From positions 12,627,664 to 12,691,663 of the forward strand of contig JACDOX010000004.1 of NCBI GenBank assembly GCA_014549065.1: a DNA stretch of 64,000 bases. The letters run 5' to 3'. Below the pieces are notes generated by a model. The model searched no databases, had not been told where the DNA came from, and saw only the letters and a list, made by a program, of their open reading frames with translations. The DNA comes from Cardinalis cardinalis (Eukaryota; Chordata; Aves; Passeriformes; Cardinalidae). The position numbers and the translations under genes were made by a program. Position 1 is the stretch's first letter. Each line of letters opens with the position of its first letter. Below, one piece after another: positions 12,011 to 27,200 of this stretch.

Positions 12011-15000
12011 GCTTGCTGCTTTTACTGCTGTTGATTGTGTTAATGTATTTTTTAAAAAAGCTGTATACATATATAAGTCTGCAATACAGCTAATGNCCCT
12101 TAGATACTCCAAATTCTTTATATAATAAGTAATGAAATATGCAGAACTTAGTAAAGTTATGGGAAAATATTCATGTAAATTTTAAAAAATATATTAATTT
12201 TTGCAAGTTATTAAGGTAGGTGAAAAATTATTTCTGATCTAAAAGCTTATGATTCGATATTGAAAAGACAAAATTTAGCTTGAANATTTCCTAAATTTTG
12301 AATAAATATGAATGACAGTTTTAAATAAAAAGCTGCCAGTGTCAGAGCAGGTATCAGTTCATGAAACATTTCAGTGTTGCTGAATCTTTTTTTTTCTTTA
12401 AAAAATTTCAGCTGAAAACTTTCACCTAGCTTTACAGAGTCCTCTTGGTTCATAAACTCTCCAGCAGGAGCTTTGCATATGGATAGGAAAGAGTGTGAGC
12501 ACACCTGAGGCACACTCCTAAAAGCATTTTTCCAGTACTTTTNAGTTATAAAGAAGGGAGGTTGGGTTCAGCTGGCTGAGATCCAGGTAGCAGCAGCATT
12601 GCAGGACACGAGTGGACAGAGATAAACAAGGACAGGCACTGGCCTTGCACCCACAGGCATCAGTCAGGCAGTGTTTCTGCCCCCAGGNCTATTGGCCAGT
12701 CCAATGTCGACTTTGTTTCCAAGAAGAGAAGGAGCAGCAGTTTAATGTAAACTGTGTGACAAAGGAATTAGATCTCTGATTGTNTAACTTTTATTACCCA
12801 GAGTACTCTTCGTACTTTAGATGGCATATAAATTAAATTAACNTAAGTAATAACCACTTTGGCAAGTCTTCTTGTAGAACAAAGATAGAAGAGATGAAAA
12901 CAAGCACCTCATATTACTTGCTGGTCCAAACTTGCTACCTAACAACCAGTCTGACACACAAAGAGAAGGGAAAAGGGGAATTGAGGCACCCAATTCATTT
13001 CTTCTTCTTCAGTACAAAGCTTGGCTCTTCGGTGGCATCTGCTGCACTTCATGCCTAAACCTGGCTGATGAGCAGTGGCTTTTGTTCCCTGGAAACGTCT
13101 GCTCCCTGTGCTTGGGAATGGCTTCCACCAAAACATACCAGAAGTGATTGCTTTCTCAGCAAATCAATCAGAATCTAGTGAGAATTTTACAGGTTCATAT
13201 TTGAATATATCCTTTTATTTCTACGCTGTCTTTTCCTTTGTACATGTACCAGTCTTTAAAGTATTAAAATTAAATTTTGAGTGATTTTTGACCACTCCAT
13301 TTTAGCCAGGTTATTGCATGTTAAATTTGCTTCAAATTTCCAAGAAAAAACAGAGAAAAAAACAATATCAGAAAGTCAGAGATGATGGGACCTCTACAAC
13401 TGGCATATTGTCAAAGTACAAATATTTTTTTCTATCAACTGTGGCAAATTTTTTACCATTTTCATTAGGCTTTTGAATGTTCTGCCAGCTTTTCTTTATT
13501 TTGATGAGTAGTTTTTAGAAGTGATTTCCATATAACTTCCAAAAGGTCCAATAGTGCAAAGTGATGTTTGTTTATATCTGTATTGATTTCTCTGGTGGTG
13601 TTAGGTGCTAAGTATGTCTGTTAGTTTTACTCTGAGTAAAGCATAAAAATACTGTGCAATGCTGAAGTTGAATTGCTGTTTACTTTTGTACAAACCTCAG
13701 TACAGTTACTTAGACCTCAGTATGTGTGGCCTCTGTGTACCCTCAGGTCTGTCTCAGCTTGCTTGAATTTACTGAAATTGGACAATTTGTTTAGATTTTC
13801 AGACTGAAGTCTACAAATATTTAACTGCAGTGCATAGAATTAAGACATGCAAAAAGCTAAACGATTAAACTACAGTATTTGTTCAACGAACTGTTGTGTT
13901 TTATATCCTCAAAGTTACCTTGAGAATTGCTTTGAAATTAATTAATATTTATAGACATACTTGGTGCTCACAGACAGACACTCACATATAGTTTACTTCT
14001 TTTACCCATACAGCCATTTTTCATATTGCAAAAATTCAGTTTCTGGTGTCTAATCACTTCAAAAGATACCCTTTACCAGGAATCTTAGAAATGAGATGTT
14101 TTAATTCTCAGAAGTTCTAGATGTCTGGCCATCCTAAAGAAATTCTCTGTGTGATGGAAGCTTGGCTCTGCTTCAGGTTGAGCCAGGTCAGTGCTAAGCC
14201 CCGAGGAGGCAGTTGTCTTTCTGCTTTAATTCTGTGATCTGTGAAGCACAGGAGTTTCATGGTTAGATAAGATAGGGTGAGTGCCCAAAACAGTTCCTGC
14301 CTTTGAAGCTTGGGTTAACTGGGTACCTTTGATTTTAGGTGGTGCTTGGAAAGTATCACTGTGAAACACTCCTAAAAGTCTGGGGGTTGGGGGTGGTGGT
14401 GCTGGTGTGTTAATAGTGAATTTTGGGTCTTTGGGAAAAGAATCAGTGTCTTGGGAATACATTTACTTGTGATGACTTCTCTGGTTTCAGAACAGAACTT
14501 GTCAGATTGACAAGTTTTCTTAACACAGGTACGTGCAAATGGATTTCCTGTTTACAGAGCATGTTAAAATATCCAAAAGCTCTCCGAGGCAGGAATATCA
14601 GGGTTGCTGTTTTCATTATTTTTACTTTCACATGGCTCTTGGTGGCTTTATAGTTCTACCCTTTGATTAGATATGATGATGTAAAGTGTTCTCTCTCAGA
14701 GCATAGCTAGACTTAAACACTGAATTAATTAGGGATAGATGTGACCTAGGATTTATGTGCAAAAGTAGATAAGCTTGACCCGTTACTCTGTCTTTAAAAG
14801 TTATTCTATTAATGATCTTATATCTGAACAGTTCTTTTCTAGAGTTCATGGTCAGGGCAGGGTGAGGAGATTTCTTTGACAAGGCTCATCTGCTTTCTTC
14901 AGTCTGGACTCCAAACATTAACTGGGAAAGATGTTCAAGGGGCATAGAAAAAAACCTCCAGGTTTTATACTGGTAGGGTTGATTTGCTTTTAGCATAATT

Positions 15001-17949
15001 AAAGTTGTCCATTGAAGTAGTATTTATTGCTGGAAAAGAAATAATTCACCAGGAAAACATTTTGAGAGAATCAGTTGTCTTTAACTTAGAGGCATACCAT
15101 GTTAGGGACCAGGTTCTTCTGCCTAGGCAGAGATACTCCACTGCACTGTGAAGGGGTCACTTCAGAAAGGTCTCACACGGGATCCAATCTAGTAACCAAA
15201 TCCTGTCTCCAGAGTCTCGGTAATGGTCCTTCTGAGGCACAACCACTCCAAGATCTGGGTTTGGAAGGACTGAGTTGCATATATATTGTGCTTACTTTTC
15301 TTCAGATGTTGAAAAGCTCACAGCTCTGGGTACATATCACAGCAAGAGAGCCAGCATGTGTTGGAACATCTCTAGCATGTGTTGGAACAGAGAACTCTTA
15401 ATATATTTATGCAGGGATTATAGTCACAGATCAGGAATTAGCTCATGGGAGTTGAACCTTTGTCATTGACTGGGGAATCCAGGAGAAAAAGTTATTGAGA
15501 AGATGGTGGAGAAAATGTGATGAGTTTGAGTAGCAGTATACAGTTTTCTTTGACAGCATTTACATAGTTGCAAATACAGTTGGATTTATTCGTTCACAAG
15601 TATTTTTATGCTCCATGGCTGCATAAAGGCCTTTACCCTATAGTCTGCTTCATGGAGATGGCTATGTTTATAGCCAGCTTGGGAACAATGTCAAGAAATT
15701 TGATGGGATTCCCTTTTAGCCAAGGTGCACACTCTCCCAGTCTGCCTCAGAGTAGTTTCTGGTCCAAAGTTTGCCCATGGTCAAAATCCCAGGAGANTGA
15801 CTTTCTCAGTCAGCTAACTTGAGATTGTAGCAGGCTACCACAATGCTATTTAAAGTTTAGTGATTTGGGCCACGTGACACTCTGTAAAGGGCAAAAAGCT
15901 CCTCTCCAGTCCTAGTCTTTGTGGTCCAGAGACAAATTTTTCTCTGCAAATGCTGGTGACTGAATATTTGACATAATGTATTGTTTAATTTTAAAAATAA
16001 ATTTTTAATTTAAAAAATAAAAAACCCAAGGTTGCATCTAGAAAGACTTGAGCACAAATCTTCCAGCCAGTAATTCCCACTGCTNAGCTCTTCAAGGAAT
16101 CCCATGAGTCCATCTCTCTCAGATTGTGTTTTTCTGAATAGATCTACGTGGTACAGCTGTACTTCAGGATCTGGAGAGGGACTGTGGGATATAGAACATG
16201 AACCCCGACCTTGACAACTAGAAAGGCACCATTTTTCAAAGAAGTGGGCCAAGAACTGCAATCAGAAAGGGTGGGAGTAGTCCAAACAAGTATAGGTGTC
16301 CACAATGTAGCTGTCAGTTCATCACTTCAGGCTTGCTTTCTAGCAGCAGAAAGAAATGTTCACTTCCATGCATGGCTTAACCATCCTCAAGTAAATGTCT
16401 GAAATAGTAAAAGCTAAGTGCCCCCTAAAATGTCTGGTTTTCTGTATATGTTCTTAAAGGAGTCTGATATGACTAGCTCCAGTGCAACATCTATAAACAC
16501 TTGAAATTTAGTGCGCTGAGTCTCACTTGGCCTGTGCCCAGCCCCCTTTATTTCTGCTCCCAGCCCTTTTCTTGGTCCCCCTCAGAAANAAGGGCTTTCA
16601 GCTGCCCCAGTCCTTCATGTCCTGTAGCTGAATCCTGCAAGGTTTCCTGTTGCCTGTCGTGCATGGAGGAGAGGCACAGGGCAGAGGTGCTTGGATAGAG
16701 GAGGTCTTACCTAAAAAATAACCACCTCTGGGCTACACNAAATAGCCACATGCTTGTTCTTGCTGCTCTACATGCAGTAAGCAATCTGTGTCAGAGCACC
16801 AGGCTTGAACCTGATGAGGAATAGCTGGGTAATAGCTACGTTCAAATTACAAATGCAGGAGTGCCTTTGGCACACTTATTTTCGATAGGTACAACTGTCT
16901 TAAGATTTCTGATTCTATTTTTGTAAATTTTGCTGAGATGCTGTAAAGCTCTACCTCATTAGTGGTTTCCCTCATTTGCTCTGCTGATTGNTCAGTATCC
17001 ATAAGGTGTAAAGCCAGCTTTCTAAGATTCTGTGTGAATGCTAGACTCTGTGTGAATGGTAATCAAGAGGCACAGTTGTGTGTGGGTCTGTGTCATATTT
17101 TTGTATTAATTGTTTGCACAAAAGGAACCATTAATGTGTTTATGTTAAAGAAGGTGAGGTTGTCAGCCTCAGAAGTAGTGCCATGAAAAATCTTTTAAAA
17201 GCCCATTGGTTAATTGTTTTAAATGTAATCAAATGTCTGGTGATCTCCTTAAATATCCTACCTCTTTTGATGAGCAAATGTCATCATTAAAACTAATACT
17301 ATGTAATTGCTATGAATCTTTCCAGTCAAAACAAAAACTGAATAGATGGAAATGTGTAGATGTAAATGACACAGTGAATTGTAAATTTCTTGTAACTTGA
17401 ATTAGTTGTGCTCTCAGCACAACTGTCATGATCCAAGCCTTTCATACATTGTCATCGGTCAAATAGAATATGTGAACAGCACCTGTGATNCAATGTTTAT
17501 GATGAAAATATAAGTACTTTAATAATTTTTTGTGTACCATTAATAAATTACTTTTTTCTAGGATATNGAACTGCCAGTTTTTGCATGCTGGGAATATAAT
17601 TATGCTCTTAGTCTTGAAAGGGCAACTGGGGAGCACCGNAAGCTGAAATGTGCTGTCACTCGCCCCGTGCGGCCCTGTGCCTGGTGCTGGTACACTGAGC
17701 AGTAAATATGTTCTCTTAGTCTTACCTGGGGGTTGTGTGCCAATGCTTTTGTCAATACTATGCTTTCTTAGTATTGTTTGAATATTACTNTTTGCTTATA
17801 GTTGCAAATAGTCTGTTGCTAAAAGAGCAAACAATATTTGGACAGCATGAAGTTTCGTTGAGTTAAAAGTGAGGAGGAGAAACAGGAAGGCAAATCAAAT
17901 GTCCAGCTGGATCAATTGTTGATCCCATTAGGGAGGCTGAATGATGACA

Positions 17950-18264
17950 GAGGAGACTGAGAGNGGATCTCGTCAATGCATTTGAATATCTTAAAGATGG
18001 GTGTCAAGCAAAGAGTAACAGCCATAAACTAAAACATAAGGAGGCCCACCTCAGCATGAGGAAGAACTTGTTCACACTGAGGGTGGCAGAGCACTGGCAC
18101 AGGCTGCCCAGGGAAGTTGTGGAGTCTCCCTCTCTGGAAGCATTCAAAACCCACCTGGAGGTGTTTCTGTCTAACCTGCTCTAGGTGACCCTGCCATGGC
18201 AGGGCGTTTGGTCTGGGTGATCTCCAGAGGTACCTTCCAGCCCCAACCATTNTGTGATTCTGTG
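17950..18264 (+). mobile_element. CR1 LINE 3' fragment (about 315 bp)
   Basis: The piece reads through the CR1 3' region in sense orientation. It contains AGGAAGAACTTGTTCACACT, GCACTGGCACAGGCTGCCCA, TGTGGAGTCTCCCTCTCTGG, a GATCTCCAGAGGTACCTTCC segment and the tail TGTGATTCTGTG. It is the longest clear repeat in the window. Antisense reading gives an 89-codon open frame that is not a gene. Confidence 0.92.
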
Positions 18265-21200
18265 GTATCAATTNAGGGTGACAGATGTGTCGTCTCATGA
18301 CTTTCTTCTCATGTTTTACTCTTTATCTGTGTTCATATGGTGCCCATTACTACAATATTGACAGTACTTATGACAGAAGCCATATGCCATAGAGAAGTAG
18401 AATAATCAGTTTTTGTTAAAAGAACTATGTATGAAATGAAGTTGCAAAACTGAGAAGTGAAAATTGATGCTTTGCATTGTAACATTCTTTTTCCACTTAA
18501 AGAGCTTCCCACAGGCATGCCAGTCAACATGTTAGCTGCACAGGTAGTTTCTCTTTATGCATAAAAATGGTCTCTTTGTTGGTGGGATATGCTTATTTTT
18601 AAGAAATCATGTGGAGAGTTTGATGCTTAAAAATCCCATTGAATTCAAGGCTTAAGAATTTAGCAGCCCAGTAAGACTGTTCTGTAGAATAAATGGATGA
18701 TCTTTTGCAGATTTTTTTTTCTGTTGTTCAAAATTTTCTATTCTCTTAGAGTTGTAGTAGGTGTATAGCAGTCATTTTGCAATCCCGACTGGAGCAAGAA
18801 CTGGTATGGCTACTATTTAAATATGTACTGTTGGACTTTGTAGTGCAATTTATTTTATGTGCTCTTAATTTTTGTTCTGAATTTTATAGTTCATGTCAGA
18901 CCTCTTTAGTAGTAGTGATGGTTCTTTGTTCTTTGCATTGTTGGCAGCCATAGACCTTAAAGCTTTTCACAAAGGAATGGTAAGTGCCATTGTCCCCTTT
19001 TATTGAGGAGCAAACTTCAGGACTGCAAGTGATCCACTGAAAATCCCACAGTCTGCAGGAGAGCCAAGACTTCCTAAAAAGCTTACAGCTTTAACTGTGA
19101 GATAAAAAGATATTTGTAACTGTTTGACAGTAACATAGTGTGCATGTATGTGTGTAACCACTTGTGTGTAATGTTTACACAGAGGTATTCCTTTAAGGAA
19201 AGAGTCTGTGGGACATTAAATTTCCATACATCTATATATCACTTACATATTAAACATGTTTAATAATGTTTACAGTATAAACCAGAACAGTTTTAGCTTT
19301 CTTGAAATTGGGATCTGTGGCTGAAAGCAATATAATGTTTGATGACCAAACATGCTAAAGTAGGACTCAACTCTGTGCTGCTGGGGTATAATGTGGGCCG
19401 GCTTAATTTCTTCATTTCTTGTGTTCTGCGAGTAAGATGTTTCTGTTTGGTGGATTTTAATTAATTACTCTTTAGAGGTTACTTGCTTTAAGGGTAAATA
19501 CCACAGATCACTCCCTGCAGTGTAAAGTTAGCTAAGTGTGCAAGTAGTGGTACCTGGTTAGTTGATGGTTTTTAGTGATATTATAGAAGCTATGTTGACC
19601 ACAAGCTGAGTCAGGACCTGACTGTCAGAAGATTCCTAAAGTCTTTTAAGCTGGGAACTCAGTTGAACTATGAAGAAATGCATAGGATATGTGAACAGCT
19701 CATTAGTTAAATTAAAACAGATTCATCCATCACTGGGTTGCCTTGCAAATGTGTATGTTTATACTCACATCCTTTTGACTGTTCTTTTAGCTCATGTTTT
19801 GTTCTTCAGAACATAGCATGGTGACATTTGTTATCCTTGATGGCATAGTGCTGAACTCTCTGTAACAAGTTGTTTTCATTACAATTTTTAGNTTTTTTTT
19901 ACCAAAATAAGAATTATCACTGTCAAAATGATCCTTACAAAATACCTGAAAATACTGTGGTTACCTGCCTTGCTGAATAGGAAGGTGGTATGATAAGATC
20001 ACTTAAGTGTATACAAGATGTTCTTCTGCCCTTTGTAATTCTGAAGAAAAGCAGACCAGAATTTCACCATGATTCTGGGTTGGTGCTTTATTTTTTACTG
20101 TGTTGTTGGGATGAATAGAACAGAACATTATATAAACTCACAGATTGAGAGTTGTATTAAAAACATAAGACTTTTTAATANAAATCATATCCTAGTAGCA
20201 AATATTTCAAATTTTCAGGCACCATTTTGCTGGAACAGGAGTTTATAGGCAAGTTAACTTTGGTTTCTAAAATGTTTTATTTTCCTCACAGTTGAAACAA
20301 ATAATGTCACATGACAAAGTATTGGAATTTTCTTCAAATATGATGTATTAAGTATCCTTGTGATGGTGAGGTCCAGTCCTGTGTATGCTTCATGGGGAAT
20401 AGCCCCATGGAGATCTACACATGATGAACTTGGACTTGGTGAAAATTCTGCATGTTTTTGTGAATATGTAAGAAAAAAAAAAACTTCTCCTCAGTGTAGG
20501 GGAAAAGAAAATATTTAACAACACCACGCACTTCAGATTTGTTCTAAATAACCCATGATTTTATATTTTGTTTGATATAGTCAGTGACTCAGTGTAGCCT
20601 GAAGTCCTTTGAGGATGACAGAAAAATGTATAGAAAAGTTAAGGCCTTTGAAAAAGTTTTGGTCTTCATTGGGCATCTTCCTCTTTNCCAGTGTGGCATT
20701 ACACAGAGTGCAGTCTTCAGAGTAAGACTGCCCCTGGGCAAGAGTTAGAAAAATTGATTTTACTTAAACATTTCAATGGAAAAAACCATAAATTATTCTA
20801 AGAATTTTTCTGACTATATATTGGAAGATCTTGACTTGAGNGAAATGCTTTCAATTTTCCACTAGAATATGTTCTTGTAAAAAATTAAATACATATATTA
20901 GAAGCTGAGGAAAATAGGAGATATNATGAATAAAAATAATATTTTGAAGAGAGTATGCAATCAGGCACATTGTAGGAAAGGATTATTAAATAAAAAAATT
21001 TTAGANTTGAGTCATTTTTCAGTTACATTGGCTCCTGTTACCACTGAAATGTAGATTAAAACTCATTTCAAAAGAAAGTGGAGATTGTGTTCATTACATA
21101 TCTTCAGTGCTATGTCACTAACAGATTGGGTAAATCTTGTTATTGCAGNCTCTTTTTCAAAAATATTATTTTTCTAATAGCTGACATACTAGTTTTGGTA

Positions 21201-24200
21201 TTTTTCATAGCCTTAATGTGTTTAATAACATATAATTATGGTGATACAAAGACTGGAAAATAGTTATTAAAATATCTATGTATGATATTTAAGTTTATTC
21301 AAACTCACTTTTACATTGTTCTTATTCTGGCAGTAGCTATTTCTTTTAATTTATNAAGGAGCTTCACAAAATTTCTGTTTTATGATATTTGCATACTTTT
21401 GATGTCATCTTTCATTGTGATTTTATTAGAAGTTAGCTACCAATTAGATAATTATATTATGTCCTATCAGACCTTACTTAGTCAGGAAGATAGTAATTCC
21501 AGCTTTATNTAAAAAAGCCAGGCTTTATGCACTTCTTATTACTTCTTGTTTTATCTCAAATCTTCTTTCATATTAGATTTTGTTGTACCCATGGAGTTTT
21601 AAAGTCTGACCTATTATATGTCAAAACAAACATGTTAACAAAACAGCAGGTTTCCTTAAATAGCATTTCCTAATTATAAAGCAAGACTGTGCTCTGATCT
21701 TAGTCTTTACCTTATGTGATTTTGATTTGTTGTGTACACAGGAATCTTTTTTTTTCTGTGCATATATTATGTTTAATACTTATTTTGAGAGTATCTTACC
21801 TGTGTGGAATTTATGTNTCTTACTTTTCCCTGCTAATTAATTGGCCATTACTATTTTTATACCAACCTGTACTTAACAGCAGCTACCCTCTCACACTTAA
21901 AACACACCCAAGAAGAACCACTCTCATTAATGACCNCAATAATCCTAGGCAGCAAATAGAGGTTTATCTCTCGGTTCCAAGAAAAAACACTATCTGAAAT
22001 AATTTGTGTAATAGAGATAATAAGAGATTAGTGCATCTGTTCCAAAGAGCCTGACCTTCAAACCATTAGCTCTGCAAGATTCAAGCACCATGGTGTAATC
22101 CTGCTATGAAAGGCAAGTTTGTTTTACTTTTGTATTTTATGATCTTCATCCATGAGCTAATATATATGGAAATCCCTGGAAAGATGTAGTACTACTTGGC
22201 TTGAGTAATAGAGTCTAAAGTTACTGTAAAAGGCAGGTTTCTGTTTAACCAATAGTAAGCCTAGAACCATGAAAAAAAGGTTTGTTAATTATATTTTGAT
22301 TTTGTGCTGTGTACTCTGGGGAGCCGTCTTTTTCTCTGCTATCCAAAAGTATATTCAGAATTTGAAATCCGTGGGTCATACTGGCTGATTGANTATTGCA
22401 GATTTTCATGTTTGTTGTTATGATGTGGATTTGAAAATTTCCCTTTGTACAGAGCTGTGCAATTTTCTGCTGTCCTTTCTCATTTTCTTTGGTGCCAATG
22501 CTAATGTGCAAGTTTTATTTTCCAGTTTATCATTAAATGGTTGTTATTTCTTATAGCTGTGATAGGTTTGTTTGTGCTCTCTATATCAATACAGCAGGAA
22601 GATTTAATGCTCAATCATAGCATCTGCTTTTGAGTAATACACAGGGAAGAAAATGGCCTGTTAAATAGTTCAGAAGTAGTGAAATTAGCTTTGTATTGTA
22701 TTTTTGTTATTAGCATACATGGAACAACATTTCTGGATATTATATTNGTTAAAGACAAGTGCCTTTGATTCTTAAACTTACTGGTATTCATGCACAGTTG
22801 CATTAAAATATGTCTTTCATATAATGTTCAGTTTTAGTTGGCACAGCAGTTTGGAAGTGCTTTCACTTCAGAATTATGTAGAAGTTTGAGANGGAATCAG
22901 GTTTTTTTCTGTAGAGATAGGCTGTATTAGCACCACTTTTTTTTTCCCCATCTCATTCTGCCTTGTATTTGAAAGGGCTTTAAAATTTTGTAAATGCTCA
23001 CTCTCTGCTTCTATTTATTGGCTGTAATTCAGATACTCTCAAGTATTATTTTATTATATATATGGCTAATTCTCTCTTGTGCTTATATTTCTCTTAGCTT
23101 TTTATCATGTTTGTAACAGATTATTTATAGAATAAAACTATTAAAAACAATAAAAAAATCTTTGTAGTAAAAATTTAGTGTCATTTACCAGGGAAATCAC
23201 AGAACAACTCTTTCTGTGTTGGTGTGCTTTTTACCTCATGTTTGTTGATTGTTGTCTCATCTTCTTCTCCTTTGGGACAGGCAAGTCCTTCCTTGCTAAG
23301 CAAGGTTTGTAACCAANAGAGGAGAGCTGAGGAAATGAGAAATGAGCAGCCATAGGGACTGCAAAAATAACCTGTAATTGTCTTTGATGGCAAAATGCAA
23401 GGTGTTACAGAAAATCCTGCTGNCTCACACTGCTCCCTACCTAGCCCAGAGATCAAAGCAATACTGATGGCAGGTTTTTTGTCCTGGTGTCTGTCTGTGG
23501 CACAGGTGAACTTTTGCATCTTGTCAGTAGTGTTTTCCTCAGGGCATATTTGATAATGAACATAAACCAGCAATATTGGATGCAAACCTTAGGATTTCAT
23601 GACAAAGTTATGCCAGAGCGTTCATTTGGAAGTCTGGCTGAACGATGTGTCTCTGAAGCAGGTCTTTGTGTGCAGTTGTCCACTTTCAATAATATAAACA
23701 CAAAGGGAACAATTATATCTTAGAGTTATGCAGTGTTTATCTAGCACAGATCTGCTGCCCAAGGCGTAGATGTTTTTACCCACAGATGGCTGTAACTAAT
23801 GCAAACCAGACTGCCACAAAAAGCTCTTTGGAAATGGAAACATTAAGTGACTGTCTTGTTCACTACTTACCTGTCTTAACTACTACTGTGAATAAAAAGC
23901 TGTTTCAAAAGATAAATTTTTGCACCAGGACTACTATTAACTGGATTTGAACTCTATTTTATCAAAAGAAAAGCATCTCCTGAGTTTTCAGCCTCCTTTC
24001 TGGAAGTTATTACCTGGGCTAAACTCAGAGGTAAGAGGTATTGTCTGTACATCATCACAACCTAGCTGGCTTGAAACTTTAGGTAGTTACATTTCAAAAG
24101 AAATTCAAAAGCAAAGTAAGCATGAGCACAGGCACTTTGGCTGAAAAAGAGCNTGGTTATAGTTTACTATAGCTGAAACTTCAGTGGGATCACTGATGGT

Positions 24201-27200
24201 GGTACAAGGGACAGCAGTGCAAACGAGGTTGCACAAACCACATGCAAAATTTTGTCTAAATTTGTAGAAAGTTTAAATAAAAGTTTATTTGAGGTATGGT
24301 ACTTTGGAGGCTACCAAGAAAATTTACTTTGTAGAGAGTTTAATATTTCAGGATTCAGTGGTGGAAGAACAAGCCAAGTTTTTGGTCAGCCTTTGTGTCA
24401 CACATCCAGAAGAGTAAGTCAAACAGTTTTAATCCTGGAATGGGGGTTTGGCCCTACAAATAAGAAATATTTGGAATGATTTTTCCTGAGATTAGGAAAA
24501 GAGACATAAAGGAGGAAANGCTATGACCGAAGGAGCTTTCTGAGAGGCTGTAGAGCCATGGAGCTTTCCCTCTGTTTTTTATTTCAACTTTAAACNTCTG
24601 TTGAGTTTCCCTAAGCAAGAACCTGTGTGGGAGGGAACTTCTGTACACTTGCCACAAGCGCAGTGCTTTGTGTAAAACTGCTCAAGGTGGCAGGCAGGTC
24701 CTGGAGCCTNTGCCAGGTGCAGGCTGAAGACAGGTCTTGGGAGACTGACATGCACACATAGCAGCTCCCAACATCAACATTTCATTCCTATCNTGGTATT
24801 GTATTGAGATAAATCTCTCCATTTAATAATATTTTTTTGGTTTTCTGTTTTTTTTTTTATTTGACACACATCATGGGAAAATTGCATACCATACAGCTAT
24901 GTATTTTTCAAAAAAGGTAATATCAATTTCTAAGCATAATTTCTAAAATTATCAAGAAGATAACTTCAACTATTGCACTAAATAGGAAATCTGTGCCTAA
25001 GCAATGAAAATATATGGACATTTCTGCATAGGAGTGACATGAGATAAATTGCATCACTACTGGGGCGGAGGATTTTGAGTTTGTAACCTCTACAGTATTT
25101 GCAATCNTATGTGCATGTGTTACTTAAATCTNTTATGTGTTTACTAGCTGAAATTAACAGTGTAATTTGTGGATTTTTTCTCCTTAATTATTTTATGATA
25201 CTTGAAATAACCAGATCTTTACCATAACTTGAAGATCTACAGAACTGTATTGTGCACATTTTAATTTTTTTCCTCATTATAATTCTGTTTGAAGTAGTTC
25301 TGTTATTTTGGCTTGACAAATTCTGAGTAATTTCATTTCTCCATTCTGGCTCTAATCACCCTGAGAAGGCATATTGGTCCCTACAATTTCAAATGCCAAT
25401 TGATAAAGGTGTGTTATATTAATTGATTCTTAACCAATTGCAAAATGAAAGTATAATACATTTTTAGAAGAGGGTATCAGAGAAAGAGAAAAATTTGACA
25501 TAGAAACAAATATTNCAAAGTCTGTTTCCTCAAAAGGAAGTCTAAAGATGAAAGGAGCAATTAGAAAATGAAGTTCTGTTCTCAGAATGCACATGGGCAT
25601 TTCAGAGGCAGTGAAACTTTTTTAACTCTGCTATGCTCAAGTCCCTCAAAGACAGTTACCTCATTTAGACTTTTCTGCTGCATAACTGTAACTTAATATT
25701 TAATGTTAATTTGATGTTTTCTCAGGTTTGCAGTTTTTCAGGCGGTTTTGTACCAAATTCATGCAAAATGAATCAAAATCACCAGGACATAGAAATGTGA
25801 TTTTGAATTTATCTGACTCCTCATCAAATTTTGACCAGCAGCATTAAAAAAATGCATGACCATTGACCAAGGTTGCTTAAAATATTTTGTGCTCTTCTCT
25901 GCTTGCACATAACTGGAAAATGCACTGCTGACTGAATTTTTTAACCTTTCAGCAATATATTACAAAGTGCTAGCTGGCAGGTAGTTCAGTACTTTTTTCA
26001 CAGCAAGGCCCTGTAATGTAATCACAGTTGTAAAAGGAACTTGTGAGTGAAGCAACTTGATCATTCCTCGCAGTGCTGCAGTGCCAAGTGGTTACAGGAT
26101 AACGAGGGAGAGGCAACGCCAGGACCCCAAAGATTTATTCTACCCAGAAACTGCACAAGTTNTTTAAACAAAGGTGAAGCTGCTTTAGGTGCTGTCTGCT
26201 TGCTAAGGATTATATCATAGCCAATGTTTAATTTCACTTAAACCAAAGGTAAGCTTGTATTTTCTGTGTTTTACCGTGGGGAGCCTGTTCATGANTCTTG
26301 CTTTAGCAATGTATGGTAGTCTGGAGTTACAACTTTGCAATGCTACAGTCACGAAAGGAAAAACGGAGTCGGTGTGGTACAATGTTGATCTGATACATTA
26401 GAAATGATCTGTCAAAGGCAGGTTATTACATTTTTTAAGGGAAATGTGATATCCACCTGGCAGTTGCTGGTAGTGGTAAAAAAAACTTAGAGGGCTTGAA
26501 AGTTGCAGTTGGAGCAAATCAAACTACTGAGAAGGTAAAGCATTTTCAGATCATTGCACTGGATGGTAATTGAGATAAAAAGGAAGGAACTGTTTCTGAA
26601 GCTGTAATGTCACCTGATTGGTATGCTGTGTAATTGTATTAGGGTTAAGCTGTTATTCAGAAACTTCTCAACTGTACAAAAAGGCATGTAACATTTTTTT
26701 ACTGGAGTATACTTTTGCACTAGTGGTTTTGACAGTGTTTCAATTTACAGATTTTTGGAGGTTATTAAAATAATTAGACTTTGGGCTGTCAGCATGTACA
26801 GCACATAGTTCTCAGGAAATATTTTGAAGATGCACAGTAAAAGTGAATTTCTTTATTAGTGATGCCTTATAAATTGTCATATTGGTGGTATCATCTTGTA
26901 AAATATTGTCTTTTATTAATTACANTGTCATGTTTTAATAATAGATACTGAACTCCTCGTAATTGTGAAGACTTTCCTAAAAGGTCTCAAATTTACTAAA
27001 ATTGAAATGGCTGCCTAAAACCACAAAAGACATCAAGTTGCTTAAATAAGTTCCTAATGAAATGGAATGTTGGTTTAGTTTATCTGAAAAATCTCCTTTC
27101 TTTTTTCTGCATTGCATTTCATTTTCCTCTGCTGTATTAACTGCAAGCTGTGCCCCAGCACCCTTGCCTNGGACAAATGTTATCTCTATAGCATATGTCA

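Noticed and set aside
18029..18298. 89-codon minus-strand open frame
   Set aside because: It is the antisense of a CR1 3' fragment.
21078..21997. Series of hydrophobic open frames resembling membrane proteins
   Set aside because: The DNA is AT-rich, which gives Phe/Leu/Ile-rich frames by chance. No mitochondrial gene or known family is recognised and there is no splice or start context.
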